The notes below the pieces were generated by a model. That model searched no databases. It worked only from the letters and a program-made list of their open reading frames with translations, and was not told where the DNA came from. Made by a program: the position numbers and the translations under genes. From contig NZ_BAMT01000003.1 of assembly GCF_000617925.1 (NCBI RefSeq), positions 62,001 through 126,000 on the forward strand: a stretch of 64,000 nt of DNA, given 5' to 3'. Positions 10,065 through 22,551 of this stretch are shown in pieces (position 1 is the stretch's first letter; the number at the start of each line of letters is the position of its first letter). Source of the DNA: Methylobacillus glycogenes JCM 2850. GTDB taxonomy: Bacteria > Pseudomonadota > Gammaproteobacteria > Burkholderiales > Methylophilaceae.

Positions 10065-11837
10065 TCAATTTGCACCAAGCCAGTGCTGGCGCAATTGCTG
10101 CTGCTTGGCGCTGGCTGCTTGCTTGATGCTGAGCTTGCTGCCTTCCAGCGCATGATCTCGCACTTGCAGCGTGGTGCTGAGCAGTTCATCCCTGCGGAAG
10201 TAATGCAGCTTGATCTTGCCTGGCTGGCGCTTGAGGAGCTGCTTCAAGCTCTTGGCGCTGGCTTTGAGTTCATCATGGGCAATAATGACATCGCCCGCCG
10301 CCAGCCCGGCTTGTTCCGCCGCACTGCCACTAAATACGTGGCTGATGCGGGTATCATCTGCCGCCAGTTGCAGCCCGAGTTGCTGGCGTACCAGGTCGGC
10401 CTCGCCGGGCTTGGGTGTGCTGAGTTCAAGGCCAAATTTCGCCAGCAAGGTTTTCAGCGGTGGATCACCTACGCCTTGTACACAATCACGGAACAGGGTG
10501 GCCAGTTTTTGGCCGCAGACTTCGGCAATCAGTGCCTGCATGCTGTCTTCTTCTACCAGCAGGCCGGAATTGCTGTAGCGCTGCCACAGTGCGTGCATGA
10601 CCATATCCAGCGATTTGCCCTTGAGCCTGAGGCTAAGATCCATCGCCAACGCCACCAGAGAGCCTTTGAGGTAGTAACTGATCTGGCTGTTGGGCGTGTT
10701 TTCGTCGGGTTTATACAGCTTGATCCAGGTATCAAAGCTGGAGTCTTCCAATGGCTGTATCTGGCGTCCAGGCGTGCGTAGATAACGCGTGATGTCTTTA
10801 TCCAGTGCCGCCAGGTATTCCTGCTCGCTCATGAGGCCGCAACGCACCAGCGCCAGGGTGTCGTAGTAAGCGGTGAAACCCTCGAATACCCACAGCAGGC
10901 GCGTATAAGCCTCACGGCTTAAATCGGGCTGGCCAAATATCTTGGGGCGTATGCGCTTGACGTGCCAGGCATGGAAATACTCATGGCTGCATAAACCCAA
11001 GAAGTCCTGATAGTTGCTGGTGTCGTGCTGTTCGCCTTTGACAGGTAACCAACTGCGTGGGCAGATCAAGCTAGTGGAGTCGCAGTGTTCCAGCCCGCCG
11101 TATTGATTATCGGCTGCTGCATAAAGCAGAAAATCATAACGCTGAAATGGTGCCTCACCAAAGAAGCGGATGTGATGCTCACAAATGCGCTTGAGGTCGC
11201 GGCTGATGGTCTTGAGATCAGCACGGTGGCGACCAGACACAATCAACCTGTGCGGCACGCCCATGGCCTTGAATTCCGCAATCGCCAGCTCGCCTATCTC
11301 TACCGGGAAATCAATCAGGCTCAGATAATTCTCAGCGCTATAAAGTCCATATCCCTGCTTATCTACCTTGCGTGCAGGCAGGGTGGTGGCCACTTGCCAG
11401 TGGGCATAAGGTTTGCCCGGTTTGTGCAGGGTGACGCTGACGGGCTGTTCTTGCTGTCCCTCGACCTGCAAAAACAGGCTGCTGCCATTGAAATAGGCCC
11501 GCGTGTGATCAAGATAAGCAGTGCGTACCGACAAATCATAGGCATAAACCTGGTAACTGATGATCAGCGGCTGCTTGCTGTTTGCCCCGGCTAGCGCTTC
11601 CACTTGCCAGCGACTTTTGTCCAGCTTGCGTACTGCCAGCGCTTGGCCGCCCTGGCTGGCGCTGAGCTTGACGATATGCCGCGCAAAATCTCGCACCAGA
11701 TAACTACCAGGCAGCCAGGCGGGCAGGGTGAGCTGCTGGCCTTGTGGGTCAGGGTCAGCGATATGGCAATCCACCGCAAACAAATGAGATTGCGGCGCAT
11801 CCATGCGCACTTCGTAGTGTATGGCGTGTGGTTTCAT
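10065..11837 (-). CDS. M61 family metallopeptidase with PDZ domain
   Basis: This 590-residue protein belongs to the M61 glycyl aminopeptidase family. The zinc site is HEYFH (near residue 287), followed by the downstream glutamate in WVFEGFTAYYD. The N-terminal beta-rich domain (about 1-180) and a C-terminal PDZ domain (about 480-570, ending in the GDVIIAHDEL strand) fit the family. No signal peptide is visible. The physiological substrate is unknown. The gene ends 21 bases before the iron permease on the same strand. The start MKPHAIHYEVRMDAPQSH matches the family. Confidence 0.88.
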   Translation of the reverse strand: MKPHAIHYEVRMDAPQSHLFAVDCHIADPDPQGQQLTLPAWLPGSYLVRDFARHIVKLSASQGGQALAVRKLDKSRWQVEALAGANSKQPLIISYQVYAYDLSVRTAYLDHTRAYFNGSSLFLQVEGQQEQPVSVTLHKPGKPYAHWQVATTLPARKVDKQGYGLYSAENYLSLIDFPVEIGELAIAEFKAMGVPHRLIVSGRHRADLKTISRDLKRICEHHIRFFGEAPFQRYDFLLYAAADNQYGGLEHCDSTSLICPRSWLPVKGEQHDTSNYQDFLGLCSHEYFHAWHVKRIRPKIFGQPDLSREAYTRLLWVFEGFTAYYDTLALVRCGLMSEQEYLAALDKDITRYLRTPGRQIQPLEDSSFDTWIKLYKPDENTPNSQISYYLKGSLVALAMDLSLRLKGKSLDMVMHALWQRYSNSGLLVEEDSMQALIAEVCGQKLATLFRDCVQGVGDPPLKTLLAKFGLELSTPKPGEADLVRQQLGLQLAADDTRISHVFSGSAAEQAGLAAGDVIIAHDELKASAKSLKQLLKRQPGKIKLHYFRRDELLSTTLQVRDHALEGSKLSIKQAASAKQQQLRQHWLGAN

Positions 11838-11916
11838 GCGGCGATCAGGTCAGGTTAAAGGCTTATGTTAGCAGGCTGGGTAGGCTACAGCGGCTATACC
11901 CCAGCCGCTGTATGGT

Positions 11917-11973
11917 AAAAAACCTGCGATTAAGCAGGTTTTTATTGAAAAGCCTGGCATCAGACAGGCTTTT
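11917..11973. terminator. Two adjacent terminator hairpins
   Basis: AAAAAACCTGC/GCAGGTTTTT (11917-11944) and AAAAGCCTG/CAGGCTTTT (11948-11973) are two consecutive A-stem-T hairpins. They lie downstream of the minus-strand parvulin gene and upstream of the M61 gene, so they probably end the yciB-yciI-bolA-ppiC transcripts. Confidence 0.8.
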
Positions 11974-11990
11974 GATACGCTTAAAGCAGA

Positions 11991-12826
11991 TTACTTGGCA
12001 GCTGGGGCAGCGGCTGGTGCAGCGGCGCCAGCTGGGCCTTCAATCTTGGCCTTGGCGCGCAGGTCTGTCAGCAGCTTTTCCAGGTTACGCTGTTGCAGTT
12101 GCTTTTGCAGGCCTTCCTTCACTTCATCGAATGCTGGTGGCTGAGTAGCGCGGGTATCTTCCAGCTTGATGACGTGCCAGCCAAACTGGGTTTGTACTGG
12201 AGTGTGGTGTACTTGCCTTTTTGCAGCTTGGCAACGGCTTCGCTGAAAGGCTTGACCATGCCAGCGGGGGCAAACCAGCCCAGATCACCGCCTTTTTCCT
12301 GAGAACCTGGGTCCTTGGATTTTTCCTTGGCCAGCTTGGCAAAATCGCCACCTTTGCCGAGTTGAGCAATGATGTCCTTGGCTTCAGCTTCTGTGCCTAC
12401 CAGGATATGACGTGCGCTGTATTCCTTGTCACCCAGTTCTTGCTTGTACTTTTCGTAAGCCAGCTTAACGTCGGCATCGCTGACTGGGTGCTTCTTGACA
12501 TAATCCTGCAGGAAGCTGTTAACCAGCAGCTCACGGCGGGCCAGTTCTTCCTTGGCTTGATAATCAGGCTGCTTGTCCAGGCCAGTGCGTTGCGCTTCTT
12601 GGTACACCAACTCGCTGCCAATCAGCTTGTTGATAATTACATTCTTGACGTTGTCATCAACGGTCTGGCCGCGTGCTGATGCTTCCTTGGCGATGAAGTC
12701 ATACAGGGATTGCTTGATGGGCTTGCCGTTAACAGTGGCCAGATTGCCAGCGCTGCCAGCTGCAAATGCAGGTTGGATCAGGCCAAAAGCCAGGGTTGCG
12801 ATCAATGCGCCAGTGGTGAGTTTCAT
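11991..12826 (-). CDS. Parvulin-type peptidyl-prolyl isomerase (frame broken near 12202)
   Basis: This is a periplasmic PpiC/SurA-like folding helper. A signal peptide (about 1-22, ending AFAA) is followed by a helical chaperone-like region. The parvulin domain runs from YSARHILVGTEAEAKDII to FGWHVIKLED, with GGDLGWFAPAGMV inside. The frame shifts near the end of the parvulin domain. Restoring one C (ACACCTCC read as ACACTCC) gives the VQTQFGWHVIKLED strand and an Ala/Pro-rich tail ending at 11991. About 278 residues are expected. bolA, yciI and yciB lie upstream in the same direction, a conserved betaproteobacterial order. Confidence 0.86.
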
Positions 12827-13052
12827 GTTTGTTCCTTAATCGGATTTTTTAGGAAAAGGAGTACGAAGATTTTTATAGTAATTTAAAAGCAAATAAATAA
12901 GCAATAACGCTGTGTGTAATTATATTTGTGCCAGTTTTTCAAGCTGGGCTGAACCACTCATTCAGAATGCTACGGCATTTGTAGGTCATCTGGATATGTG
13001 TGCAGGCTATTATTCCTTATTATTGTGAAACTAATATTTGATGAAATCAGAA

Positions 13053-13331
13053 CTAGTCTGGGGTTTCTTCACTAGTTTCGTCACTGCTGTAAGCCTGAAT
13101 ACTCAGTGCATGGATGCGTGTGGGTATCATGCCACTTAAGGCCGAGTAAATCTGCCTGTGCCGCATCACCTGGGATAATCCCTTAAATTGTGCGCTGATG
13201 ATGGTCAGCTGAAAATGCCCACCACCAGTATTACCAGCATGTCCTTTATGTAGCGCGCTATCGTCACGAATCTCGATATGGCTTGGCTCCAGCACGGCAA
13301 GCTTGCTACGGATTTCTTCGATCAGCGTCAT
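13053..13331 (-). CDS. bolA: BolA family protein
   Basis: This 92-residue protein has the BolA fold: the HFQLTIISAQFKGLSQVMRHR segment holds the conserved FxGxxxxxRHR motif, and the invariant His lies in it. BolA proteins pair with monothiol glutaredoxins in iron-sulfur handling and stress responses. It lies 12 bases after yciI on the same strand. The 13332-13343 gap has no separate promoter. The about 220 bases after it (12827-13052) hold no gene; they are AT-rich and may carry the ppiC promoter. Confidence 0.88.
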   Translation of the reverse strand: MTLIEEIRSKLAVLEPSHIEIRDDSALHKGHAGNTGGGHFQLTIISAQFKGLSQVMRHRQIYSALSGMIPTRIHALSIQAYSSDETSEETPD

Positions 13332-13343
13332 ATTTGCAGCGCG

Positions 13344-13646
13344 TTAAACAGGCAGGGTTTTTCTAAAAGGTTTGACTGTGACAGTGGCATAAACGCCAGC
13401 GTTCACAAAAGGATCAAGATTCGCCCATTCCTGCGCGGATTCTAGGGAATCAAATTCAGCCACAATCAGGCTGCCACTAAAGCCAGCGGCCCCTGGGTCT
13501 ACACTATCAATCGCCGGGAAGGGGCCAGCCAGCAACAAACGACCTTGCTGCTGCAAAGCTTGCAGGCGCTCAAGGTGAGGAGGCCTGGCTGCCAGGCGTT
13601 TTTCCAGGCTATTGGGGTGATCTTCGGCAATGATGGCATACCACAT
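13344..13646 (-). CDS. yciI: YciI-like protein
   Basis: This 100-residue protein has a ferredoxin-like fold of the YCII family. [28 protein letters not shown] contains the conserved His and Asp region, and [17 protein letters not shown] and DPFVNAGVY follow. Its molecular role is unclear although it is widespread. It is 75 bases from yciB and 12 from bolA, all on the minus strand. Confidence 0.88.
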   Translation of the reverse strand: MWYAIIAEDHPNSLEKRLAARPPHLERLQALQQQGRLLLAGPFPAIDSVDPGAAGFSGSLIVAEFDSLESAQEWANLDPFVNAGVYATVTVKPFRKTLPV

Positions 13647-13721
13647 GCTAGGGGTTCCTCTAGGGGTAACTTGCTGTTGAATAACAGAAAATGGCTGGGT
13701 TGGGCGGTAACTGCCAGGGCT

Positions 13722-14260
13722 TTATTTGGGGTCTTGCGCGGTGATGTATTTGTTGAGCAGCAAGGTTTGGCCAATCACAAACACAAACATCAGGCCCATG
13801 GTGCCAAACAGTTTGAAATCAACCAGGTTTCTGTGGAGTAATTGAAGGCCACGTAGAGATTAAGGAAGCCCAGCAACAAGAAGAAGATGGCCCAAGCCAG
13901 ATTGAGCCTGCCCCAGATAGGGTCAGGCATGGCTATCTGTTGTTGCATCAGGCTGCGGATCAGGTTGCGCTTGAACAGCAACTGGCTGCCTATCAGGGCC
14001 ACGGTGAAAATCCAGTACAGCACGGTGGGTTTCCACTTGATGAAGTTTTCGTTATGCAGCCAGAGCGTGGCACCACCAAACACCACAATGATCACGCCGC
14101 TGATGATGAGGGTTACATCGATCTTGCCTGTGGTGACCTTGGCCCAGATGATCTGCGCGATGGTGGCCACCATGGCTGCGGCCGTGGCTTCATAAATGCC
14201 GAAAAACTTGTAAACGATAAAGAAAAGAATGACGGGGAATAAGTCGTAAAGAAACTTCAT
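13722..14260 (-). CDS. yciB: Inner membrane septation protein A (frame broken near 13824)
   Basis: YciB (IspZ) is a five-segment inner-membrane protein that takes part in cell envelope elongation and septation. [19 protein letters not shown] is its hallmark start, and [12 protein letters not shown] and [10 protein letters not shown] are typical inner segments. The frame breaks near the C-terminus. Restoring one G (TGGGTTGAT read as TGGTTGAT) gives [16 protein letters not shown] and a normal 179-residue protein ending at 13722. The identical loss occurs in the membrane protein gene at 28411, which supports a systematic sequence error. Confidence 0.88.
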
Positions 14261-14369
14261 GCGCTTGTCCGAGGCAGATCCGCAGTGCGAACCCAGGTTA
14301 GGTTTTAGGTTAAGCGGTATTTTGCTATGATTCCGCAAGTCTAACAAGCCGTTATTACCCAGCCACTCC

Positions 14370-15244
14370 ATGCCCGCCCTGATTGATCTGCACAGCCATT
14401 CCACCGTATCTGACGGCCTACTTGCGCCCGAGGCATTGGTAGCGCATGCGGCTGCTCAGGGTGTGAAGGTGCTGGCCCTGACCGATCATGATGATACCGC
14501 TGGCCTGGCGGTGGCAGCCAAAGTGGCCGCCGAGCACGACATGCAATTCATCAACGGCGTGGAAATCTCGGTCACCTGGCGCAGACGTACCATCCATGTG
14601 GTGGGGTTGCGTGTGGACCCTGACTACGAGCCTTTGCGTGCCGGGCTTGAAAAAATCCGTGCCGGACGTCATTTACGTGCAGTCGGCATGGCCGCAAGCC
14701 TGAGCAAATTTGGCATTGAGGGTAGTCTGGAAGGGGCTTATGCCCATGCCCAGCAGGGCATCATCAGCCGCGCGCATTTTGCACGTTACCTGATGGATAA
14801 AGGTTATGCCTCCAATATCAAGAGTATATTCAAGCGCTATCTGGTCAAAGGCAAGCCTGGCTATTTCGAGCATGAATGGGCCAGTCTGGAAGATGTCATA
14901 GGCTGGATCAAGGGCAGTGGCGGCGAAGCCGTGCTTGCACACCCGGGACGTTACGACTTTGGGCGCAGCAATATGCTGTTGCTGCTGGAAGAGTTTCGCA
15001 ATCTTGGCGGGGCGGCAATTGAAGTGGTGACAGGCAGTCATACCGTAGATCAGTATCAGGAATACGCCAAGCTGGCGGCGATGTTTGGGCTCAAGTCTTC
15101 ATTAGGTTCCGATTATCATGCGCTAGCCATGCGTATATCGAGATGGGACGTTTGCCCGAGTTGCCGCGTGGCTGTGTACCGCTATGGCAGGATTGGCCGG
15201 AAACACTAGGCTTGAATGCACAGGCAACAGCACTGGCTTCATGA
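14370..15244 (+). CDS. PHP-domain phosphoesterase (frame broken near 15122)
   Basis: This protein carries a PHP (polymerase and histidinol phosphatase) domain, related to the RNase AM / YciV nucleoside 3',5'-bisphosphatase. Metal ligands are visible in [11 protein letters not shown] near the start, [22 protein letters not shown] and GSDYHA. The last motif marks the break. Restoring one C (GCGCCTAGCC read as GCGCTAGCC) lets the reading pass into [15 protein letters not shown] and stop at 15242-15244, giving about 291 residues. It is the first gene of a plus-strand run and faces yciB across a 109-base divergent promoter region. Confidence 0.85.
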
Positions 15245-15373
15245 TTTAATATCTTGTCATAAATATTGCCATCGCCTGCGCTGGTTTTTTAGGCACTGGC
15301 TTTTCCATGCAAGCGCTGTCGATTCAGATATTTGCAGTTCTATCCATCGCTCATCACCAGAGGTCATCACAAG

Positions 15374-16003
15374 TTGGCGCAATATTTTGTAATTCATCCA
15401 GATAATCCCCAGTCCCGCCTCATAAATCAGGCGGTGGCTATCCTGCGTGACGGTGGCGTAATTGCCTATCCCACAGACTCCAGCTATGCGCTGGGCTGCA
15501 TGCTGGGCAACAAAGAGGCGCAAGACCGCATACGCGCCATCCGTGGCGTGGATGACAGCCACCATTTCACCCTGGTCTGCCGCAATCTGGCCGAGCTGGC
15601 CACCTATGCCCAGGTGGATAACAGCCAGTTTCGTCTGCTCAAGGCCAATACCCCAGGGCAGTACACCTTTATTCTCAAGGCCACGCGTGAAGTGCCGCGT
15701 AGGCTGCAACACCCCAAGCGCAGCACTGTGGGGCTGCGTGTGCCGCAACATGCCGTGACTCTAGCCCTGCTTGAAGAGTTGAACGAGCCCATGCTCAGCA
15801 TGACGCTGCAACTGCCTGGGCATGATGCTCCGCATAATGAAGGTTGGGAAATCCGCGATGAACTTGAGCACCAGCTGGATTTGGTGATTGATGCCGGAGC
15901 CTGTGCCATTGAAGCCACTACGGTGATAGACCTGACGGGTGAAAGCCCAGCCTTGATCCGGCTTGGCGGGGGAGACCCTGCACCCTTTGGGCTGGAGGCG
16001 TAA
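15374..16003 (+). CDS. YciO/Sua5-family RNA-binding protein
   Basis: This protein of about 209 residues has the YrdC/Sua5 fold: AILRDGGVIAYPTDSSYALGC and a KANTPGQYTFIL segment. Sua5/YrdC proteins make threonylcarbamoyl-AMP for tRNA modification, but YciO-type proteins are a separate branch with weak activity. TTG at 15374 is preferred because AGAGGT at 15359-15364 is well spaced and because AQYFVIHPDNPQ is the family N-terminus. An ATG at 15332 would add 14 residues. The stop codon shares bases with the start of the M50 protease gene. Confidence 0.82.
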   Translation: MAQYFVIHPDNPQSRLINQAVAILRDGGVIAYPTDSSYALGCMLGNKEAQDRIRAIRGVDDSHHFTLVCRNLAELATYAQVDNSQFRLLKANTPGQYTFILKATREVPRRLQHPKRSTVGLRVPQHAVTLALLEELNEPMLSMTLQLPGHDAPHNEGWEIRDELEHQLDLVIDAGACAIEATTVIDLTGESPALIRLGGGDPAPFGLEA

Positions 16004-16644
16004 TGGAGCTGTCGCTGGTACAACAGATTGCCATTTATGCCCTGCCTGTGATTTTTGCCATTACCGTGCACGAAGCAGCACATGGCTATGTGGCCAAGTA
16101 TTTTGGCGATACCACCGCGGAAAGCCTGGGCAGAATTACGCTCAATCCGCTCAAGCATATTGACCCTATCGGTACTATCGCCCTCCCCATAGTGCTGCTA
16201 GCCGTGGGTAGCCCTTTTATGTTTGGCTGGGCTAAGCCCGTGCCGGTGGATTATTCGCGCCTGCAAAACCCCAAGCACAATATGCGCTGGGTGGCTGCGG
16301 CTGGCCCATTGTCCAACCTGCTGATGGCGGTGTTATGGGCTTTGGCCTATAAGTTGTCCATGAGCTTGCCCGCAACAGTGGGTGTGCCTTTGGGCTTGAT
16401 GGGGCAGGCCGGGATTCTGATTAATATTGTGCTGATGGTGCTTAACCTGCTGCCATTACCACCGTTGGATGGCGGTCGTATTGCGGTAAGCCTGTTGCCT
16501 AACCAGATGGCGTACAAGTTTGCCCAGCTGGAACGCTATGGCTTCATTATTTTGCTGGTGTTGCTGTTCACTGGCATCTTATCCACCATCATGCTGCCTA
16601 TTATCCAGCTGCTGCTGAGAGTGTTTGGTGGCATTTTTGGATAA
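16003..16644 (+). CDS. Site-2-type M50 membrane metalloprotease
   Basis: This 213-residue polytopic protein has the zinc motif HEAAH in its first membrane helix (near residue 26) and the second motif NLLPLPPLDGG in the C-terminal half. These are hallmarks of S2P-type intramembrane proteases. It lacks PDZ domains and so differs from RseP. Its substrate is unknown. It overlaps the YciO gene and precedes scpA, an order common in betaproteobacteria; trpS, often present between them, is absent here. Confidence 0.88.
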   Translation: MELSLVQQIAIYALPVIFAITVHEAAHGYVAKYFGDTTAESLGRITLNPLKHIDPIGTIALPIVLLAVGSPFMFGWAKPVPVDYSRLQNPKHNMRWVAAAGPLSNLLMAVLWALAYKLSMSLPATVGVPLGLMGQAGILINIVLMVLNLLPLPPLDGGRIAVSLLPNQMAYKFAQLERYGFIILLVLLFTGILSTIMLPIIQLLLRVFGGIFG

Positions 16645-16677
16645 GCCTGGCTATCTGCCACCTAGCGGGGCGCTGAC

Positions 16678-17478
16678 ATGAGCAGTCAGTTGCCGATTGA
16701 TGTCCGTATCTATGGCGAACAGCTGGATACTATCCCGCAGGATTTATACATTCCGCCGGACGCGCTAGAGGTATATCTGGATGCCTTTGAAGGCCCGCTA
16801 GACCTGCTGCTCTACCTGATACGCAAGCACAACCTCGATATTCTTGATATCCCCATGGCAGAACTCACGCTGCAATATATGGGTTATGTTGAAAAAATGC
16901 GCGAAGACAGGCTGGAGCTGGCGGCCGACTATCTATTGATGTCGGCCATGCTGATCGAGATCAAGTCACGCATGCTGTTGCCCAAGCCTGAAGCCATGGC
17001 GCATGAAGAAGACCCACGCGCTGAACTGGTACGCCGCCTGATGGAATATGAAGCCATCAAACTGGCAGCAGAACGTCTGGACCAGCTGCCGCAGGCCGGG
17101 CAGGAAATTCAGGTGGCGCGGGCTTACTACGAACATGTGGCAGAAACCGTCTGGCCCGAGGTCAGCTTTGATGAGTTGATGTCAGCCTGGCAGGCGGTGC
17201 TGAAGCGCGCCAGTCATTTTCAGCATCACCGTGTGGGGCGTGCCGAGTTATCCGTGCGTGAGCACATGAGCCTGGTGCTGCGCAGGCTACAGCATGAAAC
17301 CCTGCTGGAGTTCAGCCAGTTATTTGATGTGGTGAATGACGGCCTGCCCAAGCTGGTGGTGTATTTTCTGGCGATTCTGGAACTGGCACGCGAGGGCTTG
17401 TTGCGTATTACCCAGCAACAGCCTTTCAGCCCGATTTATTTGCAGGCGGCAGATGCGCCGCTGCTTAGCAGTCATTAG
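16678..17478 (+). CDS. scpA: Segregation and condensation protein A
   Basis: ScpA is the kleisin that bridges SMC heads and works with ScpB in chromosome compaction and segregation. The 266-residue protein shows the family features YLDAFEGPLDLLLYLIRKHNLDILDIPM near the start, YLLMSAMLIEIKSRMLLP, and a C-terminal winged helix (LVVYFLAILELAREG). It lies 29 bases before scpB. ATG at 16678 is the only sensible start. Confidence 0.93.
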   Translation: MSSQLPIDVRIYGEQLDTIPQDLYIPPDALEVYLDAFEGPLDLLLYLIRKHNLDILDIPMAELTLQYMGYVEKMREDRLELAADYLLMSAMLIEIKSRMLLPKPEAMAHEEDPRAELVRRLMEYEAIKLAAERLDQLPQAGQEIQVARAYYEHVAETVWPEVSFDELMSAWQAVLKRASHFQHHRVGRAELSVREHMSLVLRRLQHETLLEFSQLFDVVNDGLPKLVVYFLAILELAREGLLRITQQQPFSPIYLQAADAPLLSSH

Positions 17479-17507
17479 ACCGGGCTGACCGCAAAAAACA
17501 AGCACTC

Positions 17508-18133
17508 ATGAATATGAACGATACTTCCAACAACAAGGCCTCTGCTGATCAGGCCACGCCTGCCCCCGCCACTGCGGCTTGGGAGGTGCAGGGCATTGCC
17601 GAAATGAAGCAGGTGCTGGAAGCCGTGCTGCTGACAGCGGGCGAGCCACTATCGCTGGATAGTCTGCTACGGCCTTTTGCCGGGCGTATGGAGCGTGCCA
17701 CCTTACGCATGTTGCTAGATGAACTCAGACAGGATTGGCAGGGCCGCAGCATGGAACTGGTCCAGGTGGCCAGTGGCTGGCGCTTCCAGGCCAGGCAGAT
17801 TTGGCACCGTTTATCGCCAGGCTTAACCCTGAGCGCCCGGCACGGTATTCACGCGCGGCGCTGGAAATCCTGGCCATCATTGCCTACAGGCAGCCCGTTA
17901 CGCGCGGGGATATTGAAGAAATCCGCGGGGTGGCGGTCAACCCCAATATCATGCGCCAATTCCTAGAGCGCAACTGGATAGATATTGTCGGTCAGCGCGA
18001 TGTGCCTGGCCGTCCCTCGCTGTATGCCACTACTAAGACTTTTCTGGACGATCTGGGCCTGCGTGCCTTGTCTGAGCTGCCGCCCATCCAGCATTTTGTG
18101 CAGCAGGAAATTCCGCTGGATATCGAAATCTGA
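17508..18133 (+). CDS. scpB: Segregation and condensation protein B (frame broken near 17795)
   Basis: ScpB dimerises and binds ScpA in the SMC condensin. It has two winged-helix domains: the N-terminal one contains [20 protein letters not shown] and the second [24 protein letters not shown], followed by [18 protein letters not shown]. The frame is lost between them. Restoring one C (AGGCCAGAT read as AGGCAGAT) gives [23 protein letters not shown] and a protein of about 208 residues. Loss of scpB alone beside an intact scpA would be unusual, so a sequence error is favoured. Confidence 0.9.
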
Positions 18134-18177
18134 GCGGGAAATCTAAATGCATCAGGGCGTAAGGGGGGTTGCTGGCT

Positions 18178-18183
18178 TATAAT
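18178..18183 (+). promoter_or_regulatory. Possible -10 box of rluB
   Basis: TATAAT lies 41 bases before the rluB start. No convincing TTGACA is present 17 bases upstream, so this is only a candidate promoter. Confidence 0.35.
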
Positions 18184-18223
18184 AGCGGCAATATTCTCAA
18201 GCAGCTCTCGCTAGGTTACCTCC

Positions 18224-19590
18224 ATGGCTCGTCCTTTCAAGCAACAACGCAACACCCGCAGTCCCCTTGCCAAACCGGTAGCGGTCGATCCCGAAGCCAC
18301 GCCGCAACGGCTGCACAAACTGCTGGCGCTGGCTGGCCTGGGTTCGCGCCGTGACATGGAAACCCTGATTGCCAGTGGCCGCATCACCATCAATGGCAAG
18401 GTAGCTGAAGTTGGCGCTGGCGTGGTGGCGAGCGATGTAGTGCGTCTGGACAGCCGTCCGCTCAATCTGCCGTTTGAGGCTGAATTGCCGCAGGTGCTGC
18501 TTTATCACAAACCTGAAGGCGAGATTGTCAGCCAGGACGACCCGGAAAACCGCGCTCGGTATTCGACAAGCTGCCGCGCGTACGCGGTGGCAAATGGATA
18601 GCCATAGGCCGTCTGGATATGAATACCTCGGGTTTGCTGATTTTCACCACCTCGGGTGAATTGGCCAATCGCTTTATGCACCCGCGCTATGAAGTTGAGC
18701 GTGAGTATGCGGTGCGTATTTTCGGTGAATTGACCGAGGGCGAAATGGCGCAATTGACCTACGGCATAGAGCTGGACGATGGCCCGGCCAATTTTGACAG
18801 CATACGTGCCCAGGGCGGCGAGGGTGCCAACCACTGGTATGAAGTGGTGCTGCGCGAGGGCCGCAATCGTGAAGTGCGCCGCTTGTTTGAAGCTTTCCAG
18901 AAGCCAGTGAGCCGTTTGATACGCGTACGCTTTGGTGCCATCAACCTGCCACCACGCCTCAAGCGTGGCCAGATGATGCATCTGGATGCCAAGGAGGTAT
19001 TGGGCTTGATGGAATGGGCAGAGCTAGAAGTGCCCAAAGGCCCACTGCCTCAACTTTCCCCGCGCGAGAAAGAAAAGTTTGGCAAGGTGTATACCCCTAA
19101 AGCCAGACGCTCACGCTTTGATGAACCCGGTGCGCCTGTGGAAAGCCGTGGCCCACGCCGCGTGACCAAGACGCGCGAGGAAGGCATCAGGCGCGAATAT
19201 GATCAACAAGGCCGCAGGCCACGTCGTGACGAAGCCTCTGAGCAGGGTGAGCCCGCTCGTGAAGCTCGCGGCAGACGAGATAGTGCTGCTGCTCGTGGCG
19301 ACAGCCGTACTGAGCGCGGTCGTGAACGCGTCAGCCGTGAATTTGAGCGCCCAGAAAGACCTGCTGCCTCTCCGCGTCGTGGTGCAGGTGGCAAACCTGT
19401 TGAAGGCATGACACGCAAGCCCGTCAAACGCCGTATCCGTCAGGACGCGGATGTAGCCGAGAGCAAGCCAGCTGCCAAGCGCACCCCTGCAAGCCGCGCA
19501 GGCTCAGCGCGCACTTCTGCCGCCAGAGCTCCACGCAGCGCACCACGAACTGCTGATGGAACTACCCCGGCTAAACGCCGCAAGCCGTAG
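18224..19590 (+). CDS. rluB: 23S rRNA pseudouridine synthase B with long basic tail (frame broken near 18557)
   Basis: RluB makes pseudouridine 2605 in 23S rRNA. The S4 RNA-binding domain ([20 protein letters not shown]) is followed by the catalytic domain with [14 protein letters not shown], where Asp is the nucleophile, and [12 protein letters not shown]. From about residue 285 a long Arg/Lys/Ala-rich disordered tail follows, which is common in this family. The frame breaks between the S4 and catalytic domains. Restoring one C (GCTCCGG read as GCTCGG) gives [17 protein letters not shown] strong terminator follows the gene. Confidence 0.9.
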
Positions 19591-19647
19591 GCGAGCAAGC
19601 TAATCGCTGGCAATAAGTGCTGGCAATGTCTAGTCTGCCAGCCATAA

Positions 19648-19690
19648 AACAAAAAACGCGTCATCTGCAAAATGACGCGTTTTGTTTTTG
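19648..19690. terminator. Bidirectional terminator after rluB
   Basis: AAAACGCGTCAT and ATGACGCGTTTT form a 12-base-pair stem around a 7-base loop, with A and T tracts outside. It lies between the converging rluB and DUF202 genes. Confidence 0.92.
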
Positions 19691-19727
19691 CATTTGTCAT
19701 GCAGCACGCTGCATGACACTGGACAGG

Positions 19728-20105
19728 CTAAAACAGCATTAAATCTATGGCCAGCAGCAGTCCGGCCAAGGCCACTGCGATAGACAGCACGGTAGGCAAC
19801 CAGGGCAGGGCCATGCGCGGCACATCAATTGGCGGCAGGCTGGCAATGTAGCGACGGTGATTGTATTGCGCGCAGAGTATGACCGCCACGCCACTCAACA
19901 CCAGCAAAATCCCCAGCAAATCCGAAACCCAGCGGTGCGATAGCAAGTGATCTACCGCGCCCGGTGCCAGCAGCGTGAGGAAAAGGCCAAACCTGGCGAC
20001 AACAAAGCCCAGTGCCATCAAGGTCAGGCCAGAGCGCAGCCAGGCCAGCAGGGTGCGCTCAGCGGCAAAGAATACCCTGGGGTCTGAAGTTGCTTGAGCT
20101 GACAT
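19728..20105 (-). CDS. DUF202 inner membrane protein
   Basis: This 125-residue protein has three predicted membrane helices and the DUF202 signature FFAAERTLLAWLRSGLTLMALGF. The family is of unknown function (YidH/YidG in E. coli). It is the last gene of the minus-strand run yffB-dapE-prmB and starts 26 bases after the prmB stop. Confidence 0.85.
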   Translation of the reverse strand: MSAQATSDPRVFFAAERTLLAWLRSGLTLMALGFVVARFGLFLTLLAPGAVDHLLSHRWVSDLLGILLVLSGVAVILCAQYNHRRYIASLPPIDVPRMALPWLPTVLSIAVALAGLLLAIDLMLF

Positions 20106-20131
20106 GGTGTGATCTATTGCTGCACTGCCCC

Positions 20132-22502
<2,371 letters not shown>

Positions 22503-22551
22503 AAACCATCATTTCGTTAAACAGTGAGATGGGCTATTTTACACCAGCGAG

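Noticed and set aside
10047..10781. 244-codon frame opposite the M61 peptidase gene
   Set aside because: Antisense shadow of the peptidase; no motifs.
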